The notes under the pieces are model-generated. The model had not been told where the DNA came from. It saw nothing but the letters and a program-made list of their open reading frames with translations, and made no database searches. This document shows, piece by piece, positions 1-11,829 of a DNA stretch of 64,000 nt. A program made the position numbers and the translations under genes. Source of the stretch: Ceratodon purpureus (Eukaryota; Streptophyta; Bryopsida; Pseudoditrichales; Ditrichaceae); contig CM026426.1 of NCBI GenBank assembly GCA_014871385.1, forward strand, positions 63,240,324 through 63,304,323, written 5' to 3'. How positions within the stretch are numbered: position 1 is the first letter of the stretch; every line of letters starts with the position of its first letter.

Positions 1-1149
1 GAATGACCCGAACAAGCCGAACTCGCTGAAACAGAATAGAGATTTTCTCGACAAGGGACGCGTCGGACGTCTGCCCAGACCCACGCAGGAGTGACCCCAC
101 ACACCCGTCTTGTAAAGCTATCCGGAGACCAACCGTAGTTGTGTCTCGGATTGAGACAGCGGGACCCCTACCTTTAAGTTTACCCGCCACCACTCATACT
201 TTCATTTGTTTCTGGCGATGTTGGGTGGGATTCACAGTTACGGTGTTCCAGTCTTTGTAGTTCGCGTTTGGCCTACAACTTGGGTTTGTAGAATGGAGTC
301 CCTGAACTTTAACGTCTTTAATAAGAGGGAAGATCCAATCCCGGGAGTACATCCAAGGGCTTGTCTTGGGTGCCACAGAATGCAGTGATCTCCAAGCATT
401 AAAGGCCGACGCTTTAGAGGTACTCGAGCAATTGTTTTTGGAGGCAGCATATGGTAGAACATCATCGTCTCGGAGAATGACATGTGCCAAACAAAATCAT
501 GTGGATGTCTACCTTAAACCGAGACAATACCTTCGCAGGCACTTCCAACGACCAACAGTTTCGAGACGAGACGGGGTCGACTATGAGCCCCCCACATACA
601 TTGGCATGTGTCTCATCCCTTGGAACCTCACTAGGTCAAGGAGGATGTTGGGACCGTCAGCATTTGGTAAACTATAGCCCTAGATTGTGATGTACCGTCT
701 TCTTTTGTTGAAGTTCTGTCTTGGTTAGAAATTTTCACGAGTGTGTTAGAATTGTCAATACTCTTTCATGCGCAATGTACACAAGTACCATATGTAAAAG
801 AAGCTTTTGTTTCTTAATTAAACGTCACACGGTTTCTTGTGGAATATTTTGTACAAAAGAATTCTTTCTTTCCTCTCTAGCAACCCCTGTAAGCTAAGCA
901 TCCCACATCCGAGACAGTGAGCTCCCAACTACTTACAGCGAGTCTACTACAAACGAGAGGCGAGACAGTCCCTCCCCTTCTTTGGACTGTCTCGGACTAT
1001 TCCAATCATCTAGACACTGTAATTGTGTCCTTTAATTGTGCATAACATCTCTACACGTCTATGTCTTGCTCCCATCCCCAAAACTGGTAATCTATACCCC
1101 GCAATCATGTACAAAACTCCTGCCTGTCTCCCTCTCAAAATTATACACT

Positions 1150-2347
1150 CTACAGCCGTCGTGTCGATGAGTCTGAAGGAGACTGGAGCATCTTCTCGAA
1201 CATCTCACGCTTAGACTTCCTGGACTTAGTGCCGCTTCCGAGCCTCTTCTTTGTGTCTTTGTCCTCCTCGGAAGCTAGTGCTAGTGGTTGACGGATGTGG
1301 AACGCATCCACGGTGTACCTGGTCTGTCTCATCACAGGCAAAATACCGTACACCTGGACCCCGCCTTTAAGTACGATGTAGTCCGGGACAACGATATCCA
1401 CCTCCATCAAGTTTGGCAAATCCTGCAAAGAAGTCTTGCAGATTCTTGGTTTCGGGAATCTGTCATCGGCTTGGGCTGTCCCGATGTACACCTGCTCAAT
1501 GAACCACAATTGCAATTTGCTGCCCACTCCATTTCACCCATTGTTTCTTCCTCACTTTCTCCGCAGGCTTAGGGAAACGACAAGCAGATCCACGGATGAC
1601 CATGTACTACCAGAATTGGAAACTCATCGCGTAACCGCACTCCCATGAGTCCTTCTGGTTGGGAGCCTTTAGCGAGACACATCCGCGAGACACTAACTTC
1701 CACCAGTTCTGCGAGCCTGGAACAATTCCCTAAGAGCTCGCCCACACAATGTGCACCAAGATCACGAAGTTGTCTCTGGCCTCCGTGTCGTGTATGTGGA
1801 GGAGCGATCCAAGGTGATAGGTCGTGGCTTCCTCCACAACAAACAGAGTCCAGTGATCCTTATCGCCATAAGGAATCACCAACGTGTTCTCCTCGCCAAT
1901 GCAATCTGAGAGCAAGCGGATACCAAAACTTCCCAGCCATTCCCAGTCCTCATTGCACTCTAGGATATGAGCGGTCAAGACAATATTGATATTGGATTCT
2001 GCCACTACGTTTTGTCTCGCGAAGTTGTTTGGCGATCGCTTAACCAAGAGCCGAAGGAGTAAGTCCACGAATGGCCCAATCATGCACGCACGTGGTCTCA
2101 GTACGCACTCCCACTCTTGGACCTGGACGGGGATCTTCACGGCAATTTGTGGGTCGTCACCGAAGTAGATGATGTAATCCCCGTATTCAGTGTCGTCCAT
2201 ATCCCCGTGCTTGAAATACAAGACAGTAATCATGTTAGATCCGAGGCAGGATACGACATGGAGAGCGCTAGACGAATGTGCTTTTGGGACACCGCAATAC
2301 ATATCCAAGAATAAAAAACAGGGACACAACAATCCTAAACATACCAC
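1150..2347 (-). pseudogene. Ulp1/C48-type SUMO-protease-like catalytic domain (broken)
   Basis: Ulp1-family cysteine proteases remove SUMO, and relatives are often carried by plant DNA transposons. Reading leftwards from 2,347 the frame holds a stretch ending DKDHWTLFVVEE (catalytic His region), then a stop TAG at 1,730-1,732, and continues in the same frame to APNQKDSWECGYAM, which matches the family's Gln-x(n)-Cys-Gly oxyanion/nucleophile motif; the Cys codon is at 1,637-1,639. The residue expected to be the catalytic Asp (HLDS in the family) reads HLGS, so the His-Asp-Cys triad looks incomplete. A stop follows at about 1,570, and a second frame (1,150-1,527) may carry the C-terminal tail, ending in a Lys/Arg-rich stretch. 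With one internal stop, a lost Asp and a frame change, it is probably not active. Confidence 0.65.
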
Positions 2348-2374
2348 AACTAATAAAACATACCATTCACGAAC

Positions 2375-4145
2375 TTAAGAACTTACTTGAAGCAGCCAAC
2401 GTGGAATGGAATCATCAAGAACCCAAGCACCGCCTTCCAATCCATTTGACTCCCTTCGAGACAAGCTCCGTCTTGTAATCCTTCGGGGGCTCCATTGTGT
2501 TCGGAACTGGCCTGGCTCGGTCCATGAATTTAAAAATCCACTGAGTCTCGGGTCTGATTTTACTCGGCGGTACATGCGAGTCGGTGTCGAGGTCTCAAAT
2601 CTTCAAGCCTTTCTGTGCTGACCCAAAGCCAGAGGGCTGTCCCTCGTCCGACTCGGGCTCGTTGTCCTCCTCAACCACTGTCTCGGACGCCGCCACTGTG
2701 TCTAGTAAAGACTCAATATTGCAACCCTCGTTAATGAATGTCCCTCTGGACACTGTATAATGAGTGGGTGTGCAAGAAAGTAATTGCGAGAATCCGAGAC
2801 AGTCCATCTGGGATGCACAGGGAATGCCATCGCCCAATGGCAGAGAACTCAACCCGTCTCGCAATTCTTGGGTCCATGTTCCGGGACACTCACCTCTGGG
2901 TTTCGCGGCTGCCACCGTCTCGAATGAGGCAGTCTCCTTTCGCGGGCTCTGGTTCCCGGCGAGGCGAATCCACGGAGGCCAGGTTCACTTCTTCATACAT
3001 GTCGACGTGGTCTGGGGATGAAGGGCTCGCTGGCTCAATCCCTTCCGAGTCTTGTGCAGGTTCATCGACAGGTATCTGGTGACCACGAACGTTCAAGTGG
3101 CCATAAACCATTCTGTCTCACAACAGCCCGTCGACAGACGTCTCGGCTGCGGACCACCGGTCTTGAGCGACCATTTCAGAAAGTGCGCACTGACAACGCA
3201 CTGCATAAACCAGAAACCCACTCCGGCCCTGCATACAGAGTCCACCCCGTTAGCTTCGGAACGGCTGAATGGTTTCCGAGACATTCTTACTAGAAGACAT
3301 CAAAACATGGCCATTGCGTCGGATATGAACTCACCATCCGCAAAAAGGATCTAACGGAGATCTAGGTCCTCTCATTGACTTATTGCTTGTTGCAAAATCT
3401 TCAAGCAGTCAGGGAAATCCTCTTCTGAGACAGGAGCCGTCACCTGCAACGCCACCATGTAGGACTTCGTTTCGGAAGCTGCAAAGTCTTCTAGTGCGCG
3501 TGCCTGGACTGTCAGGAGCCATGTCTACGTTGCCTCCAAGACACCGCTCTCGAGGGACGTGCATGCTGCTAGAATGGCGTCTGACATCTTTGTCTCGGCG
3601 ACTAGATCACCACCAAATAGTGTACTTCCGGCGGCTTCAACAAGTTACCTGGCTGTGTCTAGAGCTCTCGGCAGAGACAACTTCTCTTGGACACTTCAGT
3701 CCAGCGCCCCTTGTAGTGGGTCCACATAGCTAGTATACCAAAGCACAAGGAAAATATGAGGGACCTGAGACGGTTTTTTTTTTAACTGAGCTTGAATTGG
3801 AAAAAGTAGCTCAGGATGAAAAAAAACAAAAAATGGCAAGCACACTATACTGACCTGTACCGTATATTGTGGACGAGGAGGAAAACGTGAATGATCTTGG
3901 GCTCCAGACCTGCTCCGACTGGCAAGGTCCGTCTTGTACCAAGTGCCGTGACCACGTCTCGCGCCTCTATTTCGTTGTGCTTCCAGGGCATGGGAGGTAG
4001 CCTCTCAGAGACAGCGGGGTTCTTCCAGCATATGTGGTACAAGGGATTCCAACCCCATGACACTTCCTCCAACTCTCCAGCCATGGACTCCACCCATGCT
4101 GCAACCCTACCCGAGATGAATTTCTCCTTCAGACTGGCATTATGA
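2375..4145 (-). pseudogene. Middle part of the Ulp1-like gene, badly decayed
   Basis: Short minus-strand frames run through this stretch without one long ORF. At 2,595-2,915 there is an acidic segment (VVEEDNEPESDEGQPSGFG), and a neighbouring frame downstream gives a Pro-rich stretch reading about PPSKIRPETQWIFKF. At 3,845-4,093, a segment containing ELEEVSWGWNPLYHICWK looks like real protein. The strand and order fit linkers between the N-terminal region and the Ulp1 domain of one gene. I recognise no domain. Splicing cannot be resolved by eye, so exon limits are not given. Confidence 0.35.
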
Positions 4146-4486
4146 AGGCGTTGGGCATCTACACCTCCTCGTGTTTCTTCCAGTCGTGGACATTGACGTA
4201 GTAGTCTATGGATGCGTTCGCGAGACGGTCGAGCTCTGTCTCCGACATTTCCCCGGTGTCCAAGACTTCAGAAAGATCCGCCGCTAGACCGCTATCCCTC
4301 TCGGAATATAGAGAGTTCTACAATTTAGAGTATGGCAGTCCTTCATCGTTAGCAACCGTGAGTTACAGATTGAAGTGTGAGACAAGTATGAAAGATAGAG
4401 GAATAGAAATGAAAATCTTGAAACATATTAACGACAAGAACAAGTTATAATTAAATAAATAATTTGGAAACTTACGGGAAGAGATG

Positions 4487-5415
4487 TCATACCTTTTGAT
4501 TCAACTTCTGGAATCGGAAGTAGGTAAGCGTGATGATTGTCTCGCGCCCCTCCTTCTTCAAAAACTCCCCCAGTTTGGTCCAAAGAGTTCCCATGTCCCA
4601 CGTGTGGAACTCCCTCTCCTCTCCAAAAAGCCCGTAATCCATTAGGATGGTGAGCCCCGTGTGTTCCAAGCGTGTCTCGGGCTGGCGAATTGGACTTAGT
4701 GTGAATAGAGACTCCGCTGCCTCTCGAGCTTCCTCCACAACCTTCTCCTTGTCTTGCATTAAGGCGGACGTTGGGCTCAAGGGGACCTCCATTGGGGCCT
4801 CGTGACCACCATAGCCTCTGCTCCAGTGTCCTTTGTGTCGACAGTGGGACTCGAGACGGGCGTAACCAAGACAGGTGTCTCGGCCCGGGTTGGGGATGGC
4901 AGTTTGCTCTCCGATGGTTTCGTTCGCTTCAAGGCCATCGTGTTTGTCTCGCTCCTTGCCGCTGGGAACTTCTGTGCCGAGGTTGTCTTGCGTTTGTTTT
5001 TCCGAGCGCCAAACTCTCTCTCCTCGGGTTCCTTTACCTCCTTCCACGCCTTTGTACTCAAATCTTGTCCACAAACGGGTGGTCAAGGAGGGAACCTTGC
5101 CCAAGGAACAAGGATAAAGTTATCCGATATAGATCCTGTGGCATCGTCTTTGCTTGCAGATGTGTCTCGCCGGGGAGGTAAGAGGATGATAGATACAATA
5201 GGTGGCGTCGGTGCCGTCTCGGGATTGGCAATAAACGAAGGCCTATTGAGGGGTCCTCTCTCCACCACAGGCGAGTCCAACGCCTCGAAGTCACTGTCTG
5301 GATCTGTCTTGGAGTCTGAACTGCTAAGCACCGTAGTCATCGCCCTTGTAGCCAACCTATCTTTGACTCGTTTTGTCTCGGTCTTCACGGGTTTCTTTGA
5401 CTGCTTCTTCGGCAA
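4487..5415 (-). pseudogene. Charged linker region of the Ulp1-like gene
   Basis: Two overlapping minus-strand frames (5,083-5,415 and 4,487-5,104) give a Lys/Arg-rich part (PKKQSKKPVKTETKRVKD), an acidic serine-rich part (SSSDSKTDPDSDFEALDS) and then a better-ordered stretch with MDYGLFGEEREFHTWDMG and TIITLTYFRFQKL. This order, disordered charged linker followed by a folded domain before the protease, fits the gene downstream. Several Glu-Thr and Arg-Asp-Thr dipeptides here are encoded by the CGAGACA motif in two different frames. No known domain is recognised. Confidence 0.4.
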
Positions 5416-5879
5416 TTTACCAGTTTGACCACGAATCGCAGGGACGCCTTGTTGGTATTTACCGGCTCACCTCGACGCAACATAGCTTGTGTCTCGTTGA
5501 CGTAGTCCCTCACCAACTTCTGGGGCAAGACACCCGCTTGCAGCTTATCAGTGGTCACGTTCTTCTCGAGGAGATTCGGGTACATCTTCTCCGGGATGAC
5601 CCTAGCGTTGGCGTCGACATTTAGGGGGCACTCATGCCACTTATGAGTATTCAGACGCGCCTTCTGAGCACACATTGGCTCCCCATTCTTGCCACGGCAT
5701 TTGTGCTTGCAGCAGAACAATCGACCTCCTAACATCACCTGCGGGCTATGACACTCCAAGAGCAAATTTGTATACTCCTCCTAGGTGTAGTGTTCGGTGA
5801 ACAGCTTCTTGTCGCTTTCGTGGACCTCCGTGACGCTGTTGTCCGTGATCTCGAGGTTCCTCCTATACTCGGGGGCCAT
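5385..5879 (-). pseudogene. N-terminal Cys/His-rich part of the Ulp1-like gene
   Basis: The start at 5,879 (MAPEYRRNLEITDN) follows a plausible splice acceptor, TTTGTTTCAG, about 17 bases upstream. The frame runs to KLFTEHYT, meets TAG at 5,781-5,783, and continues without a shift into LLLECHSPQVMLGGRLFCC, CKHKCRGKNGEPMCAQKA and THKWHECPL. The Cys/His spacing suggests a small zinc-binding fold, as transposase-linked DNA-binding regions often have; the family is not identified. The frame is lost near 5,430, where translation in another frame picks up the KLPKKQSKK stretch. Confidence 0.4.
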
Positions 5880-6410
5880 CTTGGTCGAACCTAAACCTGA
5901 AACAAACACAGGCGGATTGTGAAGTTTATAAGGCCTTCCAAGACAAAGATACATGGGCGAGACAGCATGCGAAGTAAAAACAGTGCACATCAAATTCGGC
6001 GAATGCTGTGGACCACAGTAAGCAGCCTCTACGACGGATCCTTGTCTCGGCAAAACTTGAACGACATATCGGGACAGATATGAAGATTCTATGCACAAAA
6101 ATGGTATCCTCAAAAACTCCCTCCCAATTCCACCGCAAGACACCATTGTAATGGGGGCGACATCGTCGTCCTCAATTCATATTGACATTAACAGCGAGCC
6201 CACCCACAACGACCACAGACAGGAACAATCTGAAGACTATTCCACGAGACACGTCTATCCTAAACCCTAAACCCCAGAACGTCGTGATGTACGACTACTA
6301 AATCAGAAACTTATCTCTGCGACAAACTCCGCAACAAAGTTGCTCTCATCTCTTTGGACCACCATAACAAACAAACTCAGAGAACATGATGAACGTATAC
6401 ATACCTCGAT

Positions 6411-6766
6411 TGTCTTTGTGAAATTGCCTCTGAATTCCTCCTCTGCGCAAATCGCACTAAGTCTTGGATCGCGGCTCCAGCAATAGACTTCGACTCCTCA
6501 GTTCTCCCAGAAAACGCCTCTCTCACAACACTCTCCGCCTCACAAACACTAAGCGGACCACATCCAACAATGGTGCGAGACAACGGAGAAGGAAAGGGAG
6601 AGAAATCGGGAGAGAAATGAGCAAACTTTGACAACGCGCTCAACAAAACCCTCGAACCTCCTCTCGAGGCAACACTTTCACCTTGCCTCGAGACAACTCT
6701 CGCATCTCTCCTCAGGCAATGGCAGAAAATGAGTCCGATTTTCCACGAGGCTGGCAATTTATACAC
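6411..6766 (-). CDS. Possible 5' exon of the Ulp1-like gene
   Basis: A minus-strand frame of about 118 codons ends in RRNSEAISQRQSR exactly at a strong splice donor, CGAG|GTATGT, near 6,410. Position and strand make it a candidate first exon of the gene downstream. It starts MYKLPASWKIGLIF, but the true start is not fixed. No domain is recognised, and it could be a chance ORF. Confidence 0.3.
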
Positions 6767-7299
6767 AGAGCAGGGAGAGATGCCATCATCACACCTACAA
6801 AACCTCAGAAATCAAAATCGAGGAAAAGGCTGCAAGAGACGACGCATGATCTCCACCCACAAAATTCCATCATAACCTCAACATCCAAAACAGCTCCGAC
6901 TAGACAGACTAAAAGCAGAAGTGACACCCACGAAAATGAAACATCATGACCTAAAACCATGAAGGTCATTCGACAAGACGTGACAAATTCTGTCCGTCTC
7001 GGATGGATGAAAATATCCATGCATGCCCATGGGCCATGGTGCCATGAGCTTGTCTCCCGAGACAGCCCATGCATGGGGTGTCTCGTCTTTCTGGGTTCCG
7101 AGACAAGACAAGGTGGAGGATGCGGACGTGGCAGGGAGGGCTTCGAGACGGTGCCCGACGTGGCATCCGGAGCCCGGGCACGGTTCACGAGAGGATGGAG
7201 CGACGGAAAGAATTTTGGAGCGAAAGCAGGGTCCCGCGCCGTGGGCCCTGTCTCGCGTGACCGCCGCGGAAGGGAACAGAATTAGCGAATGTCATTAAG

Positions 7300-8380
7300 A
7301 CGAGGGCAAGGATTATAGTCAGGGCTTGGTTTGTGCAACGCTGACCTCGACTTAAGGATTTCCGTTTACTGCGCTTAGTTCCCTCTTTACATTGGACTTC
7401 TTTAGTAGATTTCAATGGCGTTTACGTTGTTCGTTTTTCCACCATCTCTCTTGTATTACAGGTTGTAATCTTTCTTTAATGCTTTGGGACGTGGTTCGGG
7501 AAGTCGAATTGTCCCCTGAGCCGTCCTTTGCAGGCTTACATGTGGTCCAGTGAAATGATTCGTTGACCACCATTGGCAACGACGACGAAATTTCCCGCCG
7601 AATTATATGCGTCTTTGGTCAATGACGTTGTTTGGATTAATTGGCAAATTGTATTAATTGTGCGTATTGAAATGGATAAATGTGCATGGCTGGATGCACA
7701 AAATTTGTAAACATGCAATGCTACCGCTACAGGTCATACCGTGCCATCTGAGAGAAAGGTGGTCGGCTGTTTCAAGCAATCGAAGGTAATCGGTGCTTTA
7801 GTAATCAATGTTATATTTATGCATGGTAAAACAATGTTCCGAAACATGTCGACCACATAACAGTTGCGGTCCAAAGCCACGCTACCGAGCAAAACAAAGT
7901 CATTTCCTATTTACGGTTTTAATCGTAGTGTCCATGAAATCAATCCTACGAAAACTGGTGTCATTAACTCCAAAACAGAAGCCCCTTCCGACCTTGGAAT
8001 TGTTCGAAATGCAGATGTACTAGAGTCGGTGGTTGATGGGTATGGCTCTGTAATAAAGACTGCATTCTTCATAACACACTAGGTTTGTTCCCCTTCCACC
8101 TCCCTAGTCCGACCTCCACGTAATGTCTCTGATGGAACGGCGCCATTTCTGATTCCACATCCATACATCAGGACAATGCATTGTCGAAGCCGACTCCATT
8201 CCGGTAACAAGGATTAATTTTCTTCAGCCGACATTCCAAAGCACCTGGATCACACTATCTTCAAATTCAGGTCCAATATGAATCGACTATATGAGTGAAT
8301 GAGATCAATCATCCACAAACTAGCGTTAGTCCACGAATATCACCATCTCACATGTGATCGTCTCGAGAAATTAACCTAAA
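7300..8380. other. Intergenic, no clear gene
   Basis: The GTCTCG motif is absent here except one copy near 8,364. A plus-strand frame at 7,864-8,082 (72 codons) reads like protein for a short way (NPTKTGVINSKTEAPSDLG) but has no recognisable relatives and no supporting signals. Nothing else is supported. Confidence 0.5.
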
Positions 8381-8560
8381 GTTGCTAATGTGCTAAAGTG
8401 CCTGGGGGGGCTAAAGTGCCTGGGGCTAAAGTGCCTGGGGGGGCTAATACACAATACTTAAGCCCCTGCTAATGTTTAGTTCGCAATAGCCCCGGCTAAA
8501 GTTGAATTTACAAAGGGGGCGAATCTCATGCCTGTTAGCCTCGGCTAAAGTTGCCTTTTA
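8381..8560 (+). repeat. GCTAAAGTGCC / GGCTAAAGTT short repeats, likely CACTA subterminal region
   Basis: GCTAAAGTGCCTGGGG occurs three times in tandem at 8,392-8,443 with varying G-run length. Related copies CCTAAAGTTG, GGCTAAAGTTGAA and GGCTAAAGTTGCC lie on either side, and two partly palindromic blocks occur (TAGCCCCGGCTA and TTAGCCTCGGCTAA). Clusters of such motifs near element ends are typical of CACTA (En/Spm) transposons, where a transposon protein binds them. This cluster lies 0.4-0.6 kb upstream of the transposase start, as expected. I found no CACTA-type terminal repeat pair. Confidence 0.5.
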
Positions 8561-9006
8561 CATTTTCACTTCCTCTAGATTCAGAGTTTATATTGCAGCG
8601 TTGCTCTGTGCATGTCCGTTTCATCATGAAGACACATTTTTTGCAATCTTGTAAGTATTGTTCTTTAATGTGTGCTCTTCGGTACTTTTAATTTCACCTT
8701 CTCTACTTTCAATTTTACTTTCTCTGCTATTACTTTTAAATTTGTTATTTTAATTCCAACTTTCTACTTTCACTTTTAAATTTGTTATAAATGAAGGAGT
8801 GGAAGTTCATATTTCCATATATTTTATAAGTGGAAAATATATTTCCATATATTTCCAAATATATATGAATGGGTTTTCTTTTTTAAATTAAATAGTGGTG
8901 GAAGTTTTTTATTAAGGTGGAGAGCCCTATTGAGTTATAGCTTCATTGAGCGAGAGATTCCCATCCTACATACATATTTCATTTTAGCAAATCATTTCTC
9001 TTCTTA

Positions 9007-11829
9007 ATGGCGCGACCTATCTGTCCATGTCGCAATAGGGAGGTGAAGTGTAGGTGTTCCAGATGTGTTGCTAATAGTGGATGGCGTGGATTCAGAATGG
9101 TGGATCAACGGACTCGGCAAACACATCACAGAAGAGACATTGATTTACAAAGAGAGAGGGATGCTGAAGTAGGGCCAGAATTGGATGACCAACCTCAAAT
9201 TTTTGAACAAGCTGAGACACCTCCACATGATGAAGCCCCTGAACCCGAGCTCGAGCCCGAGTATGTGCCCGTTGACGAGATGGAAGATCGGAGGGAGTAT
9301 TTACTTAAAAAAATGAAAGATTTGGTCATAAAAATCCAAGCGGAGTGGGACAAAAGAGGCGTTCCAGTGGAGTGCCAAGATTGGACTCTACGTCATATTT
9401 TCTAAGGCTTATCGGGCACAGCAGATGATCATCCAGGAGTTTCCCTTGAAGATAAGTTGGCCCCGTTGATTAAGGCGATGCCTGAGGATTGGAACGGTAG
9501 CTTGGAGGGGCCTGCTTCCATCCCTTCAACTTTCCAAACATTGCTTTGATTATATAAAAGGTGGAGACTAGTGCAACCCAAGAAGTGGAGAATGTGCCTC
9601 GGTACGAGAAAAGACTCTCACGAATCCTTCATTCTGCCACCAGCCGAGGAAGATGGTTATGATGGCAGCCAATATGTAGCATGTACCTGCAATCCACCAA
9701 ATGATATGCAGACGTGTCCCGTGTATATAAAAACATGTCCACATTGCAACCACTCAAGATTCAAAATGATATCATTCGACTATCTCAGCATTGGGGACCA
9801 ACTATCAAGTTCAATGGCTTCCAGGACTTTGTGTCATGAACTGTTGACCATGTAGAGGGCGCATCTGGAGTGGTTGAATGTGCATGAGGCTCCTCCAACT
9901 ATCATAGAAGTGTGGCATGGTGAAAAAATTAGAGAAGTCCAAGACTTTTGGAACCCGGAGGTTGAGTGGGAACTCCCCGAAATTTGTCCAAACACAAAGT
10001 GTCGTAGGGCATACTGTGCATTTCCGATGAAATGCAAATTCTTACGCACTCCACAACATTGGGACGCACAGTCACAGAGTTACAAATTCATGTGTAAACA
10101 ATGTCGGAGGCAGATAGTGGCACCCTAAAAGGTGGTTATGGGCGACCCCCAAAATTTAGGTCTTGCAAGGCATTGGAACGGGTCTGAAGTGTCGGAGAAA
10201 AAACAACGCGGTTGTTGGGTTATGGAGGCCAATGTACTCAATGCAGGCAGGTCATCAAGTTTATCACTACTGCCAGTGTTGTTTATCCCTCTAAGTGAGA
10301 ATCAACCCTATGTTGCTGAACGTATGAGGAAAAACATTATGGCTTTCACAAGGCCTTTCATTGAAGAATTGGAGACCTTGTTCGTGGATGGAATGGAGTG
10401 TAGATACAACTATCCTACGTGCAGGATCAGCAACCTCTTGCCTCGTTGCGAGACCGTGAATGTAAGGGCAGTATTGATGTTGCTGACCGGGGATCATCCA
10501 GCTCAGTGCAAGATTTCAAATCTGAAATCCTCTGGAAAATCGGCTTGTCAAAGATGTAAGATGCATTTGGAGTTGGTTGATGGTCGGTACGTTTATGGCG
10601 ATAATGAAAATCAATTTACCCACCCCCCCCCCCTTATGAGGCGCACTGCTAAGGAATTAAGTCACAGTGTAAATTATTTGACAAGGCTCCAGAATGACAA
10701 GGCGGCCAGAGAGGAATACAGCATGGAATCTGGTGTCTCTGGAGATTCACATCTATGGCGACTATATCACTTATACAGATTTGACATTTCTTGGGACTTA
10801 GTGTACGATGTTATGCACGTTTTCAATCTTAACATGTTTAAAAATTACATCATAAAGTTCTTCGAAGATATCTGTGAACATCCGAAATCAAAAATCTTCC
10901 TAGAACTTGTAGATGCCACTTGCGCCTCTATTACGAAAGCCCGTACTTCCAAATTAAAGCAGGGTCAGTGGCCCGATGATCCCATTAATGATCACAAAAC
11001 CTACATTGCGGAAGAATGTCAGCTTTTTGTGATGTGGATGTTACCTTTTATTCTACACAAATTGGCGTTGAAAAAATATCAATTTTCGAAGAGGCGTAGC
11101 ATGATTGGGCGTTTGCTTGTTGATATAGCTCATTTCTTCTTCAACTGGACTCGAAATAAAGGTTGGAGGGTAGAAGACTTGGATTTTGTTAGTCAGCTAT
11201 TAGAGAAGTGGCATATTCTTTCAGAAGAACTGGATGGGCCAAATGGAAGACCATCAGAGCACGTGGCTGGCGCTGCCCACATTTTAGAAGACATAGTACG
11301 ATTCAACCATTCCGACGTGTATTGGTGTTTTCCGTACGAGAGGGAGGTTAAGAGATACAACAACATCAAGACTAATCAGAAAAATGTGGAAGCGACATTT
11401 GCTAAGTATACCGCAAGGAAGGTATTTCATAAAATTCAACTCTGTATTGCAAAGGAAGCTGACGGGCTGGATACGAGGGAACGAGCTCTCAACGAAGTTC
11501 ATGATGCTATTATGTAACCACAACGAATTAGACATACTCACATCCTGCAATGTCCACGGTGGCATATGAACTACTGTCTGAAAACATCATCTACAAAAAA
11601 AGCAAGACATTTGTGGAAGCTATTTTATCAAGCATCTGATTCATTTTGTTCTGCTATTGCAACATCAAAGGAAATAGTCATTAGTCCTATGAACAACAAC
11701 TATGAACAAGCTTTGGATACGATTTGGTCTTACTTAAGACATCGTTTGGAAGGAATAGATACTACACACTCCCCTTACATACTTATATACAAGGCTTGTC
11801 TAGTGAAAAAAAATTTCACTACGCAGTAG
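9007..11829 (+). pseudogene. CACTA (En/Spm) Tnp2-like transposase, one frame with five internal stops
   Basis: The frame runs 941 codons without a shift but with stops at 9,403 (TAA), 9,547 (TGA), 9,853 (TAG), 10,126 (TAA) and 11,515 (TAA). The N-terminus is Cys-rich (MARPICPCRNREVKCRCSRC), followed by an acidic Pro/Glu region. Zinc-type pairs follow around 9,690-10,110 (CPHCNHS, ICPNTKCRRAYC, CKQCRRQ). The core from about 10,150 has SENQPYVAERMRKNI, then LTGDHPAQCKISNL with a paired CQRC, then WDLVYDVMHVFNLNMFKNYI, matching the order of conserved Asp-containing motifs in Tnp2-type transposases (Pfam Transposase_21 type). Such proteins cut and join CACTA ends in the nucleus. ATG 9,007 is preceded by a short leader. 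The copy cannot make full-length protein as written. Confidence 0.75.

Larger units (their letters stand above)
140..7256. repeat. Field of dispersed GTCTCG/CGAGAC motifs
   Basis: By hand I count 41 copies of GTCTCG or its complement CGAGAC here, about 29 of them as the 7-mer TGTCTCG/CGAGACA. A random 6-mer would give about 4 on both strands in this length. Copies occur in both orientations, with no fixed spacing (on average one per about 180 bp), in coding-like and non-coding DNA alike. One pair forms the palindrome TGTCTCCCGAGACA at 7,051-7,064. The enrichment ends near 7,256; outside the satellite only about six copies occur in the rest of the window. TGTCTC is the core of the plant auxin response element, but the motif's presence inside reading frames argues for a property of the element rather than a promoter. 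Confidence 0.85.

Noticed and set aside
4802-5428. 208-codon plus-strand ORF
   Set aside because: It lies opposite the charged linker of the Ulp1-like gene, whose minus-strand frames have sensible order; the plus frame has no motif.
140-7256. Auxin-response promoter cluster from TGTCTC
   Set aside because: Sites continue through coding-like sequence and the extra G is favoured, so a hormone promoter does not explain them.
8076-8085. CACTAGGTTT as a CACTA 5' end
   Set aside because: No matching inverted end and 3-bp duplication downstream of the transposase.
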